NCBI GenBank assembly: GCA_024409145.1
Contig: JAKSUF010000006.1
Coordinates: 1 to 16,999 of the forward strand
Direction of reading: 5' to 3'
Length of the DNA stretch: 16,999 bases
Source: an archaeon
GTDB lineage: Archaea; Methanobacteriota; Methanobacteria; Methanobacteriales; Methanobacteriaceae
Made by a program: the position numbers and the translations under genes
In this document: positions 1 through 7,130 of the stretch, piece after piece
How the letters are laid out: the number at the start of each line of letters is the position of its first letter
Position numbering within the stretch: position 1 is the first letter of the stretch
Notes under the pieces: generated by a model
Told to the model about the DNA's origin: nothing
Database searches by the model: none
Seen by the model: the letters and a program-made list of their open reading frames with translations, nothing else

Positions 1-40
1 AAAACTATTAAAAATAAATTAAAATATAGCTTGAAAATAT

Positions 41-92
41 GAATATATTATAATATATTCAATAGCTAGAACGAATATATTATATTATATCC
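41..92 (+). promoter_or_regulatory. Twin palindromes in the promoter of the class V aminotransferase gene
   Basis: Positions 41-60 read GAATATATTATAATATATTC, a perfect 20-bp palindrome. Positions 73-92 repeat it with two differences (18 of 20 identical, by eye). The two copies start 32 bp apart, about three helical turns, so a protein bound to both would sit on one face of the DNA. The core TTATAATATATT also occurs in the TATA regions upstream of the ThDP-enzyme gene and of ftsY on the minus strand, so at least one copy probably serves as a TATA box. If copy 1 is the TATA box, transcription would start near 75-85, inside copy 2, which would then act as an operator. A+T richness makes chance palindromes easier. 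Confidence 0.5.
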
Positions 93-164
93 AATATTAG
101 ATTAAAATAATCTTAAAATACAAATCAAGCATACAATCATTATTATAATTGGAGGAAATTATAA

Positions 165-1304
165 ATGAATAATATTTTATTAATGCTCCCAGGTCCAACA
201 ACTGTAGAACCAAGAGTATTACAATCAATGGCAAGAGATGTTGTAAACCACAGAGGAGACGAATTCGGTGTAATTTACGATGAAACTACTGAATTAATGT
301 CTAAAACTTTCCAAACCAAAAATTCTTCTTACATACTTACTGGTTCAGGTACTTCTGCAATGGAAGCTGCACTTGCAAACCTAGTAAATAGAGGAGAAAA
401 AGTATTAAATGTTGTTGGAGGAAAATTTGGTGGCAGATTTGGAGAAATCGCAGAAGCTCATGGTATTGAATCCAAAAAATTAGATGTAGAATGGGGAACT
501 GCTGTAACTCCAGATATGATTGATGAAGCTTTAACCGCTGATGAAGATATTAAAGCTGTAACCGTTGTACACAATGAAACTTCTACTGGAGTAGCTGCAC
601 CTATTGCAGAAATCGGTGAAGTAATGAAAAACCACGATGCATTATACATTGTAGATACTGTATCATCCTTAGGAGGAGACGCAGTGAATGTAGATAAATT
701 TAATATTGATGCATGTGTAACTGGATCTCAAAAATGTATTGCTGCACCACCAGGACTTGCAGCTATTACTTTCAGTGACGATGCTTGGGCAGCAGCTGAA
801 AAAGTTGAATCAAATAGTTACTATTTAAATATGCCTAAATACCAAAAAAGTGGTGCTAAAACTCCAGCACAAACTCCTTATACTCCTTCAGTATCTTTAA
901 TCTATGCATTAAAAGAAGCTCTTGAAATTATACAAGAAGAAGGATTAGATAACAGAGTAGCAAGACATCACCAAGCAGCAGCTGCAACTAGAGATGCTGT
1001 AAAAGCTTTAGGTCTTGAATTATTCCCTGATGAATCTGTATCTTCTGCTACTGTAACTGCAGTAAAAATGCCAGAAGGTGTAACTGATTCTGAATTAAGA
1101 GGAACCATGCTTAACAAATATGGAGTACAATTAGCTGGTGGACAAGACCATCTTAAAGGAAATATTATCAGAATTGGTCATATGGGTGTAATTAGCTACA
1201 AAGAATTAGCTATTACTTTCACTGCATTAGGTTTAACCTTAAAAGGATTAGGTAAAGACATTGATGCTGGTGCTGGTGTAGCTGCATTAGCTAATCATTA
1301 CTAA
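165..1304 (+). CDS. Class V PLP-dependent aminotransferase (aspartate / serine-pyruvate / alanine-glyoxylate type)
   Basis: This cytosolic aminotransferase is 379 residues long, the usual size for the alanine-glyoxylate/serine-pyruvate group of class V. Visible hallmarks are the N-terminal LPGPTTVEPRVL, the phosphate-binding GSGTSAMEA (about 60-68), the cofactor-contacting Asp in YIVDTVSSLGG (D164), and the Schiff-base lysine in TGSQKCIAAPPG (K190). The C-terminal small domain ends with an R-I-G-H-M-G segment that can hold the substrate carboxylate. Methanogen members of this family (such as MJ0959 of Methanocaldococcus) have been described as broad-specificity aspartate aminotransferases that can also act on phosphohydroxypyruvate in serine synthesis. 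Which substrate applies here cannot be read from sequence. GGAGG at 151-155 sits 9 nt before the ATG. It stands alone on the plus strand, with its own terminator, and converges on pepD. Its codon use is smoother than that of its neighbours, suggesting strong expression. Confidence 0.92.
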   Translation: MNNILLMLPGPTTVEPRVLQSMARDVVNHRGDEFGVIYDETTELMSKTFQTKNSSYILTGSGTSAMEAALANLVNRGEKVLNVVGGKFGGRFGEIAEAHGIESKKLDVEWGTAVTPDMIDEALTADEDIKAVTVVHNETSTGVAAPIAEIGEVMKNHDALYIVDTVSSLGGDAVNVDKFNIDACVTGSQKCIAAPPGLAAITFSDDAWAAAEKVESNSYYLNMPKYQKSGAKTPAQTPYTPSVSLIYALKEALEIIQEEGLDNRVARHHQAAAATRDAVKALGLELFPDESVSSATVTAVKMPEGVTDSELRGTMLNKYGVQLAGGQDHLKGNIIRIGHMGVISYKELAITFTALGLTLKGLGKDIDAGAGVAALANHY

Positions 1305-1309
1305 ATAAA

Positions 1310-1343
1310 AAAAGGATTTTAAATCCTTTTATTCTCTTTTTTT
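1310..1343 (+). terminator. Hairpin plus U-tract terminator after the aminotransferase
   Basis: AAAAGGATTT (1310-1319) and AAATCCTTTT (1321-1330) are perfect inverted arms around one T, so the real hairpin has a small loop drawn from the A/T centre. A T-rich run (1331-1343, ending in seven T) follows. It begins 5 nt after the stop codon. Confidence 0.75.
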
Positions 1344-1440
1344 AATTAAAAACCTATTTTTTGAAATTCAATTTAATACTTTTAATAACTTATTTTTTAT
1401 AAATTTATAATAAATTTATTAATGTCAATTAAATACGTTT

Positions 1441-1480
1441 AAAAAAAAAAAAACCTTAAGCCCTAATCCTAGACTTAAGA
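1441..1480 (-). terminator. Terminator of the ThDP enzyme-pepD operon, overlapping the pepD stop codon
   Basis: Read on the minus strand, CTTAAG (1479-1474) pairs with a second CTTAAG (1460-1455), extended by TCTA/TAGG with one wobble and a bulge around a GGAT loop. A run of 13 T (1453-1441) follows. The first arm contains the TAA stop codon of pepD (1477-1475), so the hairpin starts inside the coding sequence. Confidence 0.75.
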
Positions 1481-3022
1481 TAATTTTTCTAAAATATTTA
1501 ATAATAATTTATAAGTTCTATCAACAGAACTAATACTTACTTTTTCATTATAAGAATGAACATCTAACATAGTAGGACCTATTGAAACTGCATCTAAACC
1601 ACATATTTTATCTACAAATAATCCACACTCAAGACCTGCATGAATTATACTTAATTTTAGAGGTTTATTATATAAGAGTTCAAACTCTTTTGAAATAACC
1701 TTAGAAATATAAGAATTAGAGTCATAATCCCATCCAGGATAATCTCCTTTAATCTGAGTTTTACCACTATAACTTTCAGCAATTAAAGATATGGAAGTAT
1801 TTAATTTAGATTTACCCTCTTTAGAATTACTACGAATAGCTGTAGAAGCATTAAAATGGTTTTGATCCAAACTAATAATTCCTAAATTAAGTGATGTTTC
1901 TACAAGACCATTAATATCAGAACTCATTTTTTGAACACCATCAGGTATTTCAATTATAAAATTTATTATTTTATCTAAAGATTCATTAGAAATATACTCA
2001 TAATTAAATTTATCCTTTGAACCTAATTTATTAAAATCCAAATTAGAACAAGAATCAGAAGAATAATTAAAATTTACTACATCAACACAAATAGAAATAT
2101 TATCTTCAATATTTTCATAATCAAGATTAATTTCTTGATTAAACTTCTTAGAAATAAGCTTAACCTTTTCAGGATTAGAAGATAAAATAGAAAACTCTCC
2201 AAAATTAGGTATTGCATTATCTAGATGTCCACCAGATAAATTAACTAGTTTAATATCTTCATCAATATTATCTTTAATTTCTTTTAAAAGTAAAGCAGAC
2301 AATTTATTAGCATTAGCCAACCCTTTATCAATTTCTAATCCAGAATGCCCACCTTTAAGACCTTTAATAGAAATATTTAATAATTTTAAATTAGAATTAG
2401 AAAAATCACCAAAGGATTCTCTTAAAACTGGAATATCAATATCTAAACGGTTTCCCCCTGCACAAGATACAACCATAACTCCTTCTTCTTCAGAATCTAA
2501 GTTAATTAAAGTTTTTCCTTGTAGTTTAGACATGTCCAAATTATTAGCACCTATAAGTCCGATTTCTTCATCACTTGTAAATACAGCTTCAATTGGAGGA
2601 TGATTTAATAAATTATCATCAAGAACACTAAGAATCATAGCTACTGCAATTCCATTATCAGCACCTAAACTTGTTTCTTCTCCATATAAATAATCACCAT
2701 CAACAGCTAAATCAATCCCTTCCAAATCCATGTTTTTTAAAGAACCTAATTTTTTATCACAAACCATATCCATATGACATTGTAATATTAAGGAATCTTT
2801 ATTTTCATAGCAATCAGTACCATTTTTATAGATGATAACATTATTAAAATCGTCTTGATAATATTCCAAATTTCTTTTAATAGCAAAAGATTTAATATAA
2901 TCACTAATTTCTTTTGTATTTCCACTCCCACGAGGAATTTTAGAAATTTCAATGAAAAAAGAAAATACTTCTTTTGAATTTAAATTTTTAAATATATTAG
3001 ACTCCAACATATTATCTACCAT
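1475..3022 (-). CDS. pepD: Aminoacyl-histidine dipeptidase, M20 family (PepD-like)
   Basis: This cytosolic di-zinc dipeptidase of 515 residues hydrolyses Xaa-His (carnosine-type) and other dipeptides. The M20 metal and catalytic residues are in place: H83 and D85 in LQCHMDMV, D122 in LGADNGIA, E152/E153 in TSDEEIG, D176 in LINLDSEEEG, and H489 in DVHSYNE near the C-terminus. GGHSG (224-228) lies at the start of the lid/dimerisation region. These match the Vibrio PepD ligand set (H80, D82, D119, E149, E150, D173, H461) in order and spacing. It is the second gene of an operon: its ATG overlaps the upstream stop codon as TAATG. There is no convincing ribosome-binding site, which suggests translational coupling. 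An internal ATG at residue 5 is the alternative start. The exact peptide substrate is unknown. Confidence 0.9.
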   Translation of the reverse strand: MVDNMLESNIFKNLNSKEVFSFFIEISKIPRGSGNTKEISDYIKSFAIKRNLEYYQDDFNNVIIYKNGTDCYENKDSLILQCHMDMVCDKKLGSLKNMDLEGIDLAVDGDYLYGEETSLGADNGIAVAMILSVLDDNLLNHPPIEAVFTSDEEIGLIGANNLDMSKLQGKTLINLDSEEEGVMVVSCAGGNRLDIDIPVLRESFGDFSNSNLKLLNISIKGLKGGHSGLEIDKGLANANKLSALLLKEIKDNIDEDIKLVNLSGGHLDNAIPNFGEFSILSSNPEKVKLISKKFNQEINLDYENIEDNISICVDVVNFNYSSDSCSNLDFNKLGSKDKFNYEYISNESLDKIINFIIEIPDGVQKMSSDINGLVETSLNLGIISLDQNHFNASTAIRSNSKEGKSKLNTSISLIAESYSGKTQIKGDYPGWDYDSNSYISKVISKEFELLYNKPLKLSIIHAGLECGLFVDKICGLDAVSIGPTMLDVHSYNEKVSISSVDRTYKLLLNILEKLS

Positions 3023-4653
3023 TATTTAGGCATTGGAATATCCTCTTGAATCACATTAACATCAACTAAACAAGGTCCAATTTTATAAGATTCATCAATA
3101 GCCAAACTTAAAGAATCTTTATTATCTACATAGAAAGATTTTAAATTATAAGCATCAGCTAATTTTACAAAATCAGGATTTTTTAAATCAACTTGATAAT
3201 GCTCATCAAAATCATAGATAGTATCTTCCCATTGCCTAATAATTCCAAGCTGACTATTATTAATAATAAAAATAGAAATATTAAGATTATATTCTGCAAT
3301 GGTAGCTAATTCTTGAGAGACCATCTGAATATCCCCATCTCCACAAATAACAACAACCTTTTCTTGAGGATGAGCAAAAGCAACCCCAATAGCTCCTGGA
3401 AGACCATATCCCATTGGACCAAAACCTCCTGAAAAAAGCAACTTGCCAAATTTATCAGATTTTGAAAGTAATGTTGTCCATGTTGTATGTGTACCTGCAT
3501 CAGATAAAAAGTAAGATCCTTTAAATTTATTAATAATTTTATTAATTACATATGGTGGTCTTAATAAAGAATATTCACATTCATCATCATTAATTCCATC
3601 CACAATCATTTCTTCATAATTTTGATATATCTCATCAATCCATTTATTAGCTACATCTAAAGTATAACTTTTAAATAGAGAATTATAATTTAAAAGACAT
3701 TCTAAAAAATTATAAACATCTTGACAAATATTAAGTTTACCATTTAAACACTTTTTATCAATATTTATATGAATTATTTTACTTTTAAATTTATAATAAT
3801 TCTCAGCTTTAGCTATTGTTCTTTCAGATAACCTAGAACCTAAAACAAGTATACAATCAGAGTTTAAAAAAGCATAATCAGAACAAGTATCTCCTCTCAA
3901 TCCAACAATACCTAAATTCAATTCATCTTCTTCAGATATGATTCCTTTAGATTGATAAGTAGTAGTAATAGGAATATTATACTCTTTTGAGAGTTCTTCT
4001 AACAAATCTATAGAATTTCCCCAAATAACACCAGTTCCAGCAATAATCAGAGGTCTTTTAGAATTATTTAATTTCTCAATAACCTCTTCAAATTTATCAT
4101 CCAAATTATCAAAATTAGGAATAAACTCAAAATCCCGATCTAAAATATCCCCAAGATCTTCATCTAACAAAATATCTTTAGATAAATTAATATGAACTGG
4201 TCCTTTAGGGTATTTTTTAAGAATTTCTAAAGCTTCCTTCATATAACGAATAGCAACTCTACCAGTATGTGGATGAAAACTTTTTACTGTAATTTTACTG
4301 AAAATATCATTAATTGGGAATGATTGGAATTTATCATCAACAAAAGTACTATAATCATTATCCCCAGTAATAACAAGCATAGGCACAGAATCTTTAAAAG
4401 CAGTAGCTACACCCATAACTAAATTCATAGCACCCGGCCCTGCAGTAGAAACACAGACACCATATTTACCAGAAGACCTCCCATAGGCATCACAAGCATG
4501 AGCTGCTCCTTGTTCATGTCGAGTTAAAACATGTTTAATTTCAGATTTAGATAATGCTTTATAAAATGGAAGTATTTGTTCACCAGGATGCCCAAATACA
4601 CAATCAATCCCTTCTTTTTCAAGTAATTTAATTAAAGCTTCAGCAGTATTCAT
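3022..4653 (-). CDS. Acetolactate synthase large-subunit-like ThDP-dependent enzyme
   Basis: This is a three-domain thiamine-diphosphate enzyme of 543 residues. The N-terminal Pyr domain carries the cofactor-activating glutamate in TRHEQGAAHA (E47). The middle domain (about 190-320) has the FAD/Rossmann-like pattern IIAGTGVIWG and VLGSRLSERT. The C-terminal PP domain has GDGDIQ (438-443) and NN (465-466), the Mg-ThDP motif, followed by LGIIRQWE as in acetolactate synthases. This supports condensation or decarboxylation of pyruvate or another 2-oxoacid. No ilvN regulatory subunit or other branched-chain gene is adjacent, so a role other than valine/isoleucine synthesis is possible. The frame stays open to 4686, but I start at 4653, where AGGTGA (4663-4658) is an ideal ribosome-binding site. 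The likely promoter at 4717-4726 would put the RNA start near 4696, giving a short leader. The gene is translationally coupled to pepD. Confidence 0.88.
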   Translation of the reverse strand: MNTAEALIKLLEKEGIDCVFGHPGEQILPFYKALSKSEIKHVLTRHEQGAAHACDAYGRSSGKYGVCVSTAGPGAMNLVMGVATAFKDSVPMLVITGDNDYSTFVDDKFQSFPINDIFSKITVKSFHPHTGRVAIRYMKEALEILKKYPKGPVHINLSKDILLDEDLGDILDRDFEFIPNFDNLDDKFEEVIEKLNNSKRPLIIAGTGVIWGNSIDLLEELSKEYNIPITTTYQSKGIISEEDELNLGIVGLRGDTCSDYAFLNSDCILVLGSRLSERTIAKAENYYKFKSKIIHINIDKKCLNGKLNICQDVYNFLECLLNYNSLFKSYTLDVANKWIDEIYQNYEEMIVDGINDDECEYSLLRPPYVINKIINKFKGSYFLSDAGTHTTWTTLLSKSDKFGKLLFSGGFGPMGYGLPGAIGVAFAHPQEKVVVICGDGDIQMVSQELATIAEYNLNISIFIINNSQLGIIRQWEDTIYDFDEHYQVDLKNPDFVKLADAYNLKSFYVDNKDSLSLAIDESYKIGPCLVDVNVIQEDIPMPK

Positions 4654-4716
4654 CAATTCACCTTTAAATCCACAATAATAAAACAAATTAAAAAATTCAT
4701 CCTAAATATCATGTAA

Positions 4717-4726
4717 TATATTATAA
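4717..4726 (-). promoter_or_regulatory. Candidate TATA box for the ThDP enzyme-pepD operon
   Basis: On the minus strand, TTATAATATA is preceded by the purine-containing AAGC. It lies about 65-70 nt before the chosen ATG at 4653, giving a leader of about 40 nt. The same core is found in the aminotransferase and ftsY promoter regions. Position and composition only; no transcript data. Confidence 0.4.
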
Positions 4727-5010
4727 GCTTTATTTTTAATTAAATAAAAAATTAACTAATAACTAAAAGATGAAAAAAAGTTGATAAATATAACCTATAA
4801 ATCAACTAACAAAAAAAATAAATTATTCAATATATGTAGAATAAATAACTAATAACCCATTAAACTAATAAAATAAGAAAAAAACATAGAAATAAAAAAA
4901 AGATTAAGATAAAAAAATATAAAACCTATTAAAAAATTGTTTAAAGATAATAAATTAAGTATAATCTTAAAATACAACCACATATAGATTAAAATCAAAT
5001 ATAATTAGTT

Positions 5011-5025
5011 GAAAGAATTTATATA
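5011..5025 (+). promoter_or_regulatory. BRE/TATA promoter of the orphan 130-aa gene
   Basis: GAAAGAA (5011-5017) followed by TTTATATA (5018-5025) is a near-ideal archaeal BRE plus TATA box. The expected RNA start is near 5048, leaving a leader of about 60 nt that contains an (ATAAA)4 run. This is the clearest promoter in the window and the main reason to believe the small gene downstream is real. Confidence 0.7.
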
Positions 5026-5060
5026 CTAAAATATAAAGAGTATAACTAACATTTATAGAA

Positions 5061-5080
5061 ATAAAATAAAATAAAATAAA
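5061..5080 (+). repeat. (ATAAA)4 tandem repeat in the leader of the orphan gene
   Basis: Four exact 5-bp units lie between the predicted RNA start and the ribosome-binding site. A 5-bp unit in a leader changes spacing, not frame, when its number varies. It could equally be ordinary A-rich slippage sequence. Confidence 0.6.
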
Positions 5081-5111
5081 TACAACATAATAATTATTAA
5101 GGATGTTAAAA

Positions 5112-5504
5112 ATGATTCATACTCTAAAAGAAAGAAATTTGAATAAAATCATAAAAATTGATAGTGATAGTGATGTATTTGATATTTTAAAAAATGAAGA
5201 TATAATCAAAATAGAAAAGGATAGAAAAAATTCAGCAATTAATTATTGTAAAATAACAAAAGATTTAGATCATCTCGAATCTTATACTACAATTATACCT
5301 ATAAAAAATAGTAATGAAAAAATAAAATTATTAACAAAAGAAAAAGAAGTTATAGATAAAAAAATAAAAATTTTCAAAAATAAAGAAAAATTTGAAATAA
5401 AAAGAGAGAAAGAAAATCAGAACATATTAACTAATTATTTTAAAGAAATCGCAACTGAAAATTTCTTAAATGATTTTATAGAACATAAAAATAACACACA
5501 ATAA
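5112..5504 (+). CDS. Hypothetical Lys/Ile/Glu-rich protein, 130 residues
   Basis: I do not recognise this protein. It is soluble, with no membrane segment, and has alternating charged and Ile/Leu residues. The part from about residue 65 to 105 is dense in Lys/Glu with spacing that could form a helix or short coiled coil. The C-terminal part (NYFKEIATENFLNDFIEH) looks like an amphipathic helix. The frame can start at 5103, but the AAGG at 5099-5102 touches that ATG. It is correctly spaced (9 nt) for the ATG at 5112, which I prefer. A strong BRE/TATA promoter supports expression. It runs head-on into the HEPN-AP2 gene with only 70 nt between stop codons, and no T-rich plus-strand terminator is visible in that gap. 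Any functional link with that neighbour is a guess. Confidence 0.6.
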   Translation: MIHTLKERNLNKIIKIDSDSDVFDILKNEDIIKIEKDRKNSAINYCKITKDLDHLESYTTIIPIKNSNEKIKLLTKEKEVIDKKIKIFKNKEKFEIKREKENQNILTNYFKEIATENFLNDFIEHKNNTQ

Positions 5505-5547
5505 AATTAAAAAATAAGAATGAAAAAAATAAAAAATACTCAAAAAC

Positions 5548-5574
5548 AAGAAAAATAAAAAAAATAAAAAATAA
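5548..5574 (-). terminator. U-tract terminator of the HEPN-AP2 gene
   Basis: Directly after the stop codon the minus strand runs as repeated T6-T8 blocks separated by single A residues. The same arrangement follows the NhaC gene, beginning TAATTATTTTTT in both cases. No hairpin is needed: archaeal RNA polymerase can stop on U-tracts alone. Confidence 0.6.
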
Positions 5575-7071
5575 TTATTGTTTATTTTTAATATATTCAT
5601 CTCTTTTTTGTTTTGCTTCTTTTTCAGAAGCAAATAAACCTAATTCTTTACCATCAACTTCTGCAGACCACATAAAAAGATTTTCTTCATAATAAATTCC
5701 TTCATATTTAGATGCTTTTCTTTTAAGTTCTACAGATTTTTTAGCTTTTTTAGAGAGTTTAGATATTCTTTTACCATCTTTAACTTTAACTGACTTTTTA
5801 TATTGATTACCATAGTTCAATTTTGAAGAAGGATTATGTTTTGTAGATTTAATTTTAGAAGACTTCTTATTTTTTGAACCACCATACATATATTTAGTTG
5901 AATCATTAGATTTATTAGAATCAGTTATATCACCAAATGAAATATTTGATTGTTTATTCTTATACTTTATCTTAATACCGTGTTTTTTATAGTAGGCATC
6001 TCTATTTTTAATAGCAGATTTTTCTGAAGGATAATATCCTACTATTTGACCCTTAGCACTCACAGTCCACATCTTATTAATTTTACTAAATGAAATACCT
6101 ACATAATTAGAAAACTTACCATTAGAATTTAATTTAGGAACTGGAATTGAATTTAAAAATAATTGACGTGCTTCATAAGCTTCTTTTGAAGTATTAAATA
6201 GACCTAATTCTTTACTACCATAATTAGCTTTCCACATAAAAAGTTCATCATCATAACTAACACCCATACATTCAGAATAAGGTTTGTTTGGTTTTCTAAT
6301 TTTAATATTTTTATTATCTTTATAGACTAAGTTAGAATTATCAGAAGAAGAATTATTAACTTTATTCAAACCACGAAGTTCTTTAAGAAGTTCAATAATT
6401 TTATTACCCTCATTGGTAGATACTAAAAGTTGTTTAAAATCATCACTATTTTCTAAAGCATATTTTAAACGAATCATAATATCAATATCATGAGGACGTT
6501 TACCTATTTTATAAACAGGACGAATAAATGATTTATTCCCACCATATTCTTCATAAAACCATATACAAATATTAAAAATAATTTTATGAGCTTGTTTTGC
6601 TGAATTTAATTCCCCTTTTGATTTAGAAATCCTTCCAAAATCAGAACCATTATTTGAAATAGAAGAATAATTTTTAGCATGAGAAGAAACTAAATAACTT
6701 TTAGTAGACTTATTATTATCTCCAGATTTAGACATATAAGTACGAGTATAATTAGATTTATTATTTAAAGCACTAGCAACATCCCTATGATATACATCAT
6801 TACGAAGAATCCTAATTTGGTTAAAGTTATTTTTAACATCTTTTGTAAGAATATTAACATTATCTAATTTTTGAATTCTTTTAAATTGACTTTCAATATA
6901 TTCAAACCCTTCAATTTCAAAAATAGTTTTTGTAATTCTTTCCAAAATTCTCCCACTCAACATTATAGACTCAATACCATCACCTTCAACAAGATTCTTT
7001 TCCATACGATAACAATCTTGATAAATAAGTGGAAAATTCTCTTTTAAGAATAAGAAACTAGCTCCAATCAT
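5575..7071 (-). CDS. HEPN/DUF4145-like N-terminal domain fused to three AP2-like repeats
   Basis: The protein has 498 residues. The N-terminal part (about 1-175) resembles the DUF4145 domain found at the start of type I restriction HsdR subunits: an opening FLKENFPLIYQDCYRMEK, a long helical region, then IRILRNDVYH (RNDVYH at 90-95) and a closing helix with IWFYEEYGG. R-N-x-x-x-H is the HEPN RNase signature. A Ser/Asn-rich insert (about 105-155) separates the motif from the last helix. Three AP2-like DNA-binding repeats follow (about 265-309, 322-367, 454-497), each with Y-x-G-[VI], a MW core and a G-x-[FY] turn followed by a Lys/Ala helix. Repeats 2 and 3 are joined by a very Lys-rich linker. 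The longer GTG start (7080) is possible, but GGTG (7082-7079) fits the ATG at 7071. Likely role: DNA-bound regulator or defence/toxin-type RNase. No hsdM, hsdS or MNT antitoxin gene is nearby. Confidence 0.7.
   Translation of the reverse strand: MIGASFLFLKENFPLIYQDCYRMEKNLVEGDGIESIMLSGRILERITKTIFEIEGFEYIESQFKRIQKLDNVNILTKDVKNNFNQIRILRNDVYHRDVASALNNKSNYTRTYMSKSGDNNKSTKSYLVSSHAKNYSSISNNGSDFGRISKSKGELNSAKQAHKIIFNICIWFYEEYGGNKSFIRPVYKIGKRPHDIDIMIRLKYALENSDDFKQLLVSTNEGNKIIELLKELRGLNKVNNSSSDNSNLVYKDNKNIKIRKPNKPYSECMGVSYDDELFMWKANYGSKELGLFNTSKEAYEARQLFLNSIPVPKLNSNGKFSNYVGISFSKINKMWTVSAKGQIVGYYPSEKSAIKNRDAYYKKHGIKIKYKNKQSNISFGDITDSNKSNDSTKYMYGGSKNKKSSKIKSTKHNPSSKLNYGNQYKKSVKVKDGKRISKLSKKAKKSVELKRKASKYEGIYYEENLFMWSAEVDGKELGLFASEKEAKQKRDEYIKNKQ
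5581..6279 (-). repeat. Three AP2-like coding repeats inside the HEPN-AP2 gene
   Basis: The repeats lie at about 6145-6279, 5971-6108 and 5581-5712. Repeats 1 and 3 are much closer to each other (LFMWxA, KELGLF, then a KEA helix) than to repeat 2. At DNA level they share identical stretches such as CCTAATTCTTTAC and CCACATAAAAAG (plus-strand reading), which points to an intragenic duplication that is not very old. Confidence 0.65.
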
Positions 7072-7084
7072 AAACCACACACCA

Positions 7085-7130
7085 AAATAATAAAAATTAT
7101 ATTATTCAGTTAAAAAAAATAACTGAATAA
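7085..7130 (-). terminator. Hairpin terminator abutting the CapA-family stop codon
   Basis: TTATTCAGTTA (7102-7112) and TAACTGAATAA (7120-7130) are perfect 11-bp arms around a 7-nt loop, all T in the minus-strand RNA sense. A T-rich stretch (7101-7085) follows. The first arm begins on the base right after the TAG stop (7133-7131). It lies only about 30 bp before the next start codon, so it either ends transcription or attenuates read-through into the HEPN-AP2 gene. Confidence 0.7.

Larger units (their letters stand above)
4687..5102. other. Divergent intergenic region between the ThDP operon and the orphan gene
   Basis: About 415 bp of A-rich DNA without a credible reading frame. It holds two divergent promoters: the minus-strand TATA at 4717-4726 and the plus-strand TATA at 5018-5025. 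The weak inverted repeat GTTGAT...ATCAAC (about 4780-4806) has a 15-nt loop and no U-tract. I see no RNA gene, although a small RNA in sequence this A+T-rich could not be excluded by eye. Confidence 0.5.

Noticed and set aside
458..649. Antisense 63-codon frame in the aminotransferase gene
   Set aside because: It lies wholly inside a well-supported gene and has no upstream signals.
4654..4686. Longer N-terminus for the ThDP enzyme (11 extra residues)
   Set aside because: The extra residues do not fit the family N-terminus, which begins near the second Met. The AGGTGA site fits only the ATG at 4653.
4780..4806. Inverted repeat GTTGAT/ATCAAC in the divergent intergenic region
   Set aside because: Only six pairs around a 15-nt loop, no U-tract, and not centred on either promoter. 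It is expected by chance in such sequence.
5575..7071. Type I restriction subunit (HsdR) reading of the HEPN-AP2 gene
   Set aside because: Only the N-terminal helical domain resembles HsdR. There is no helicase or nuclease domain and no hsdM/hsdS nearby, so calling it restriction would overreach.
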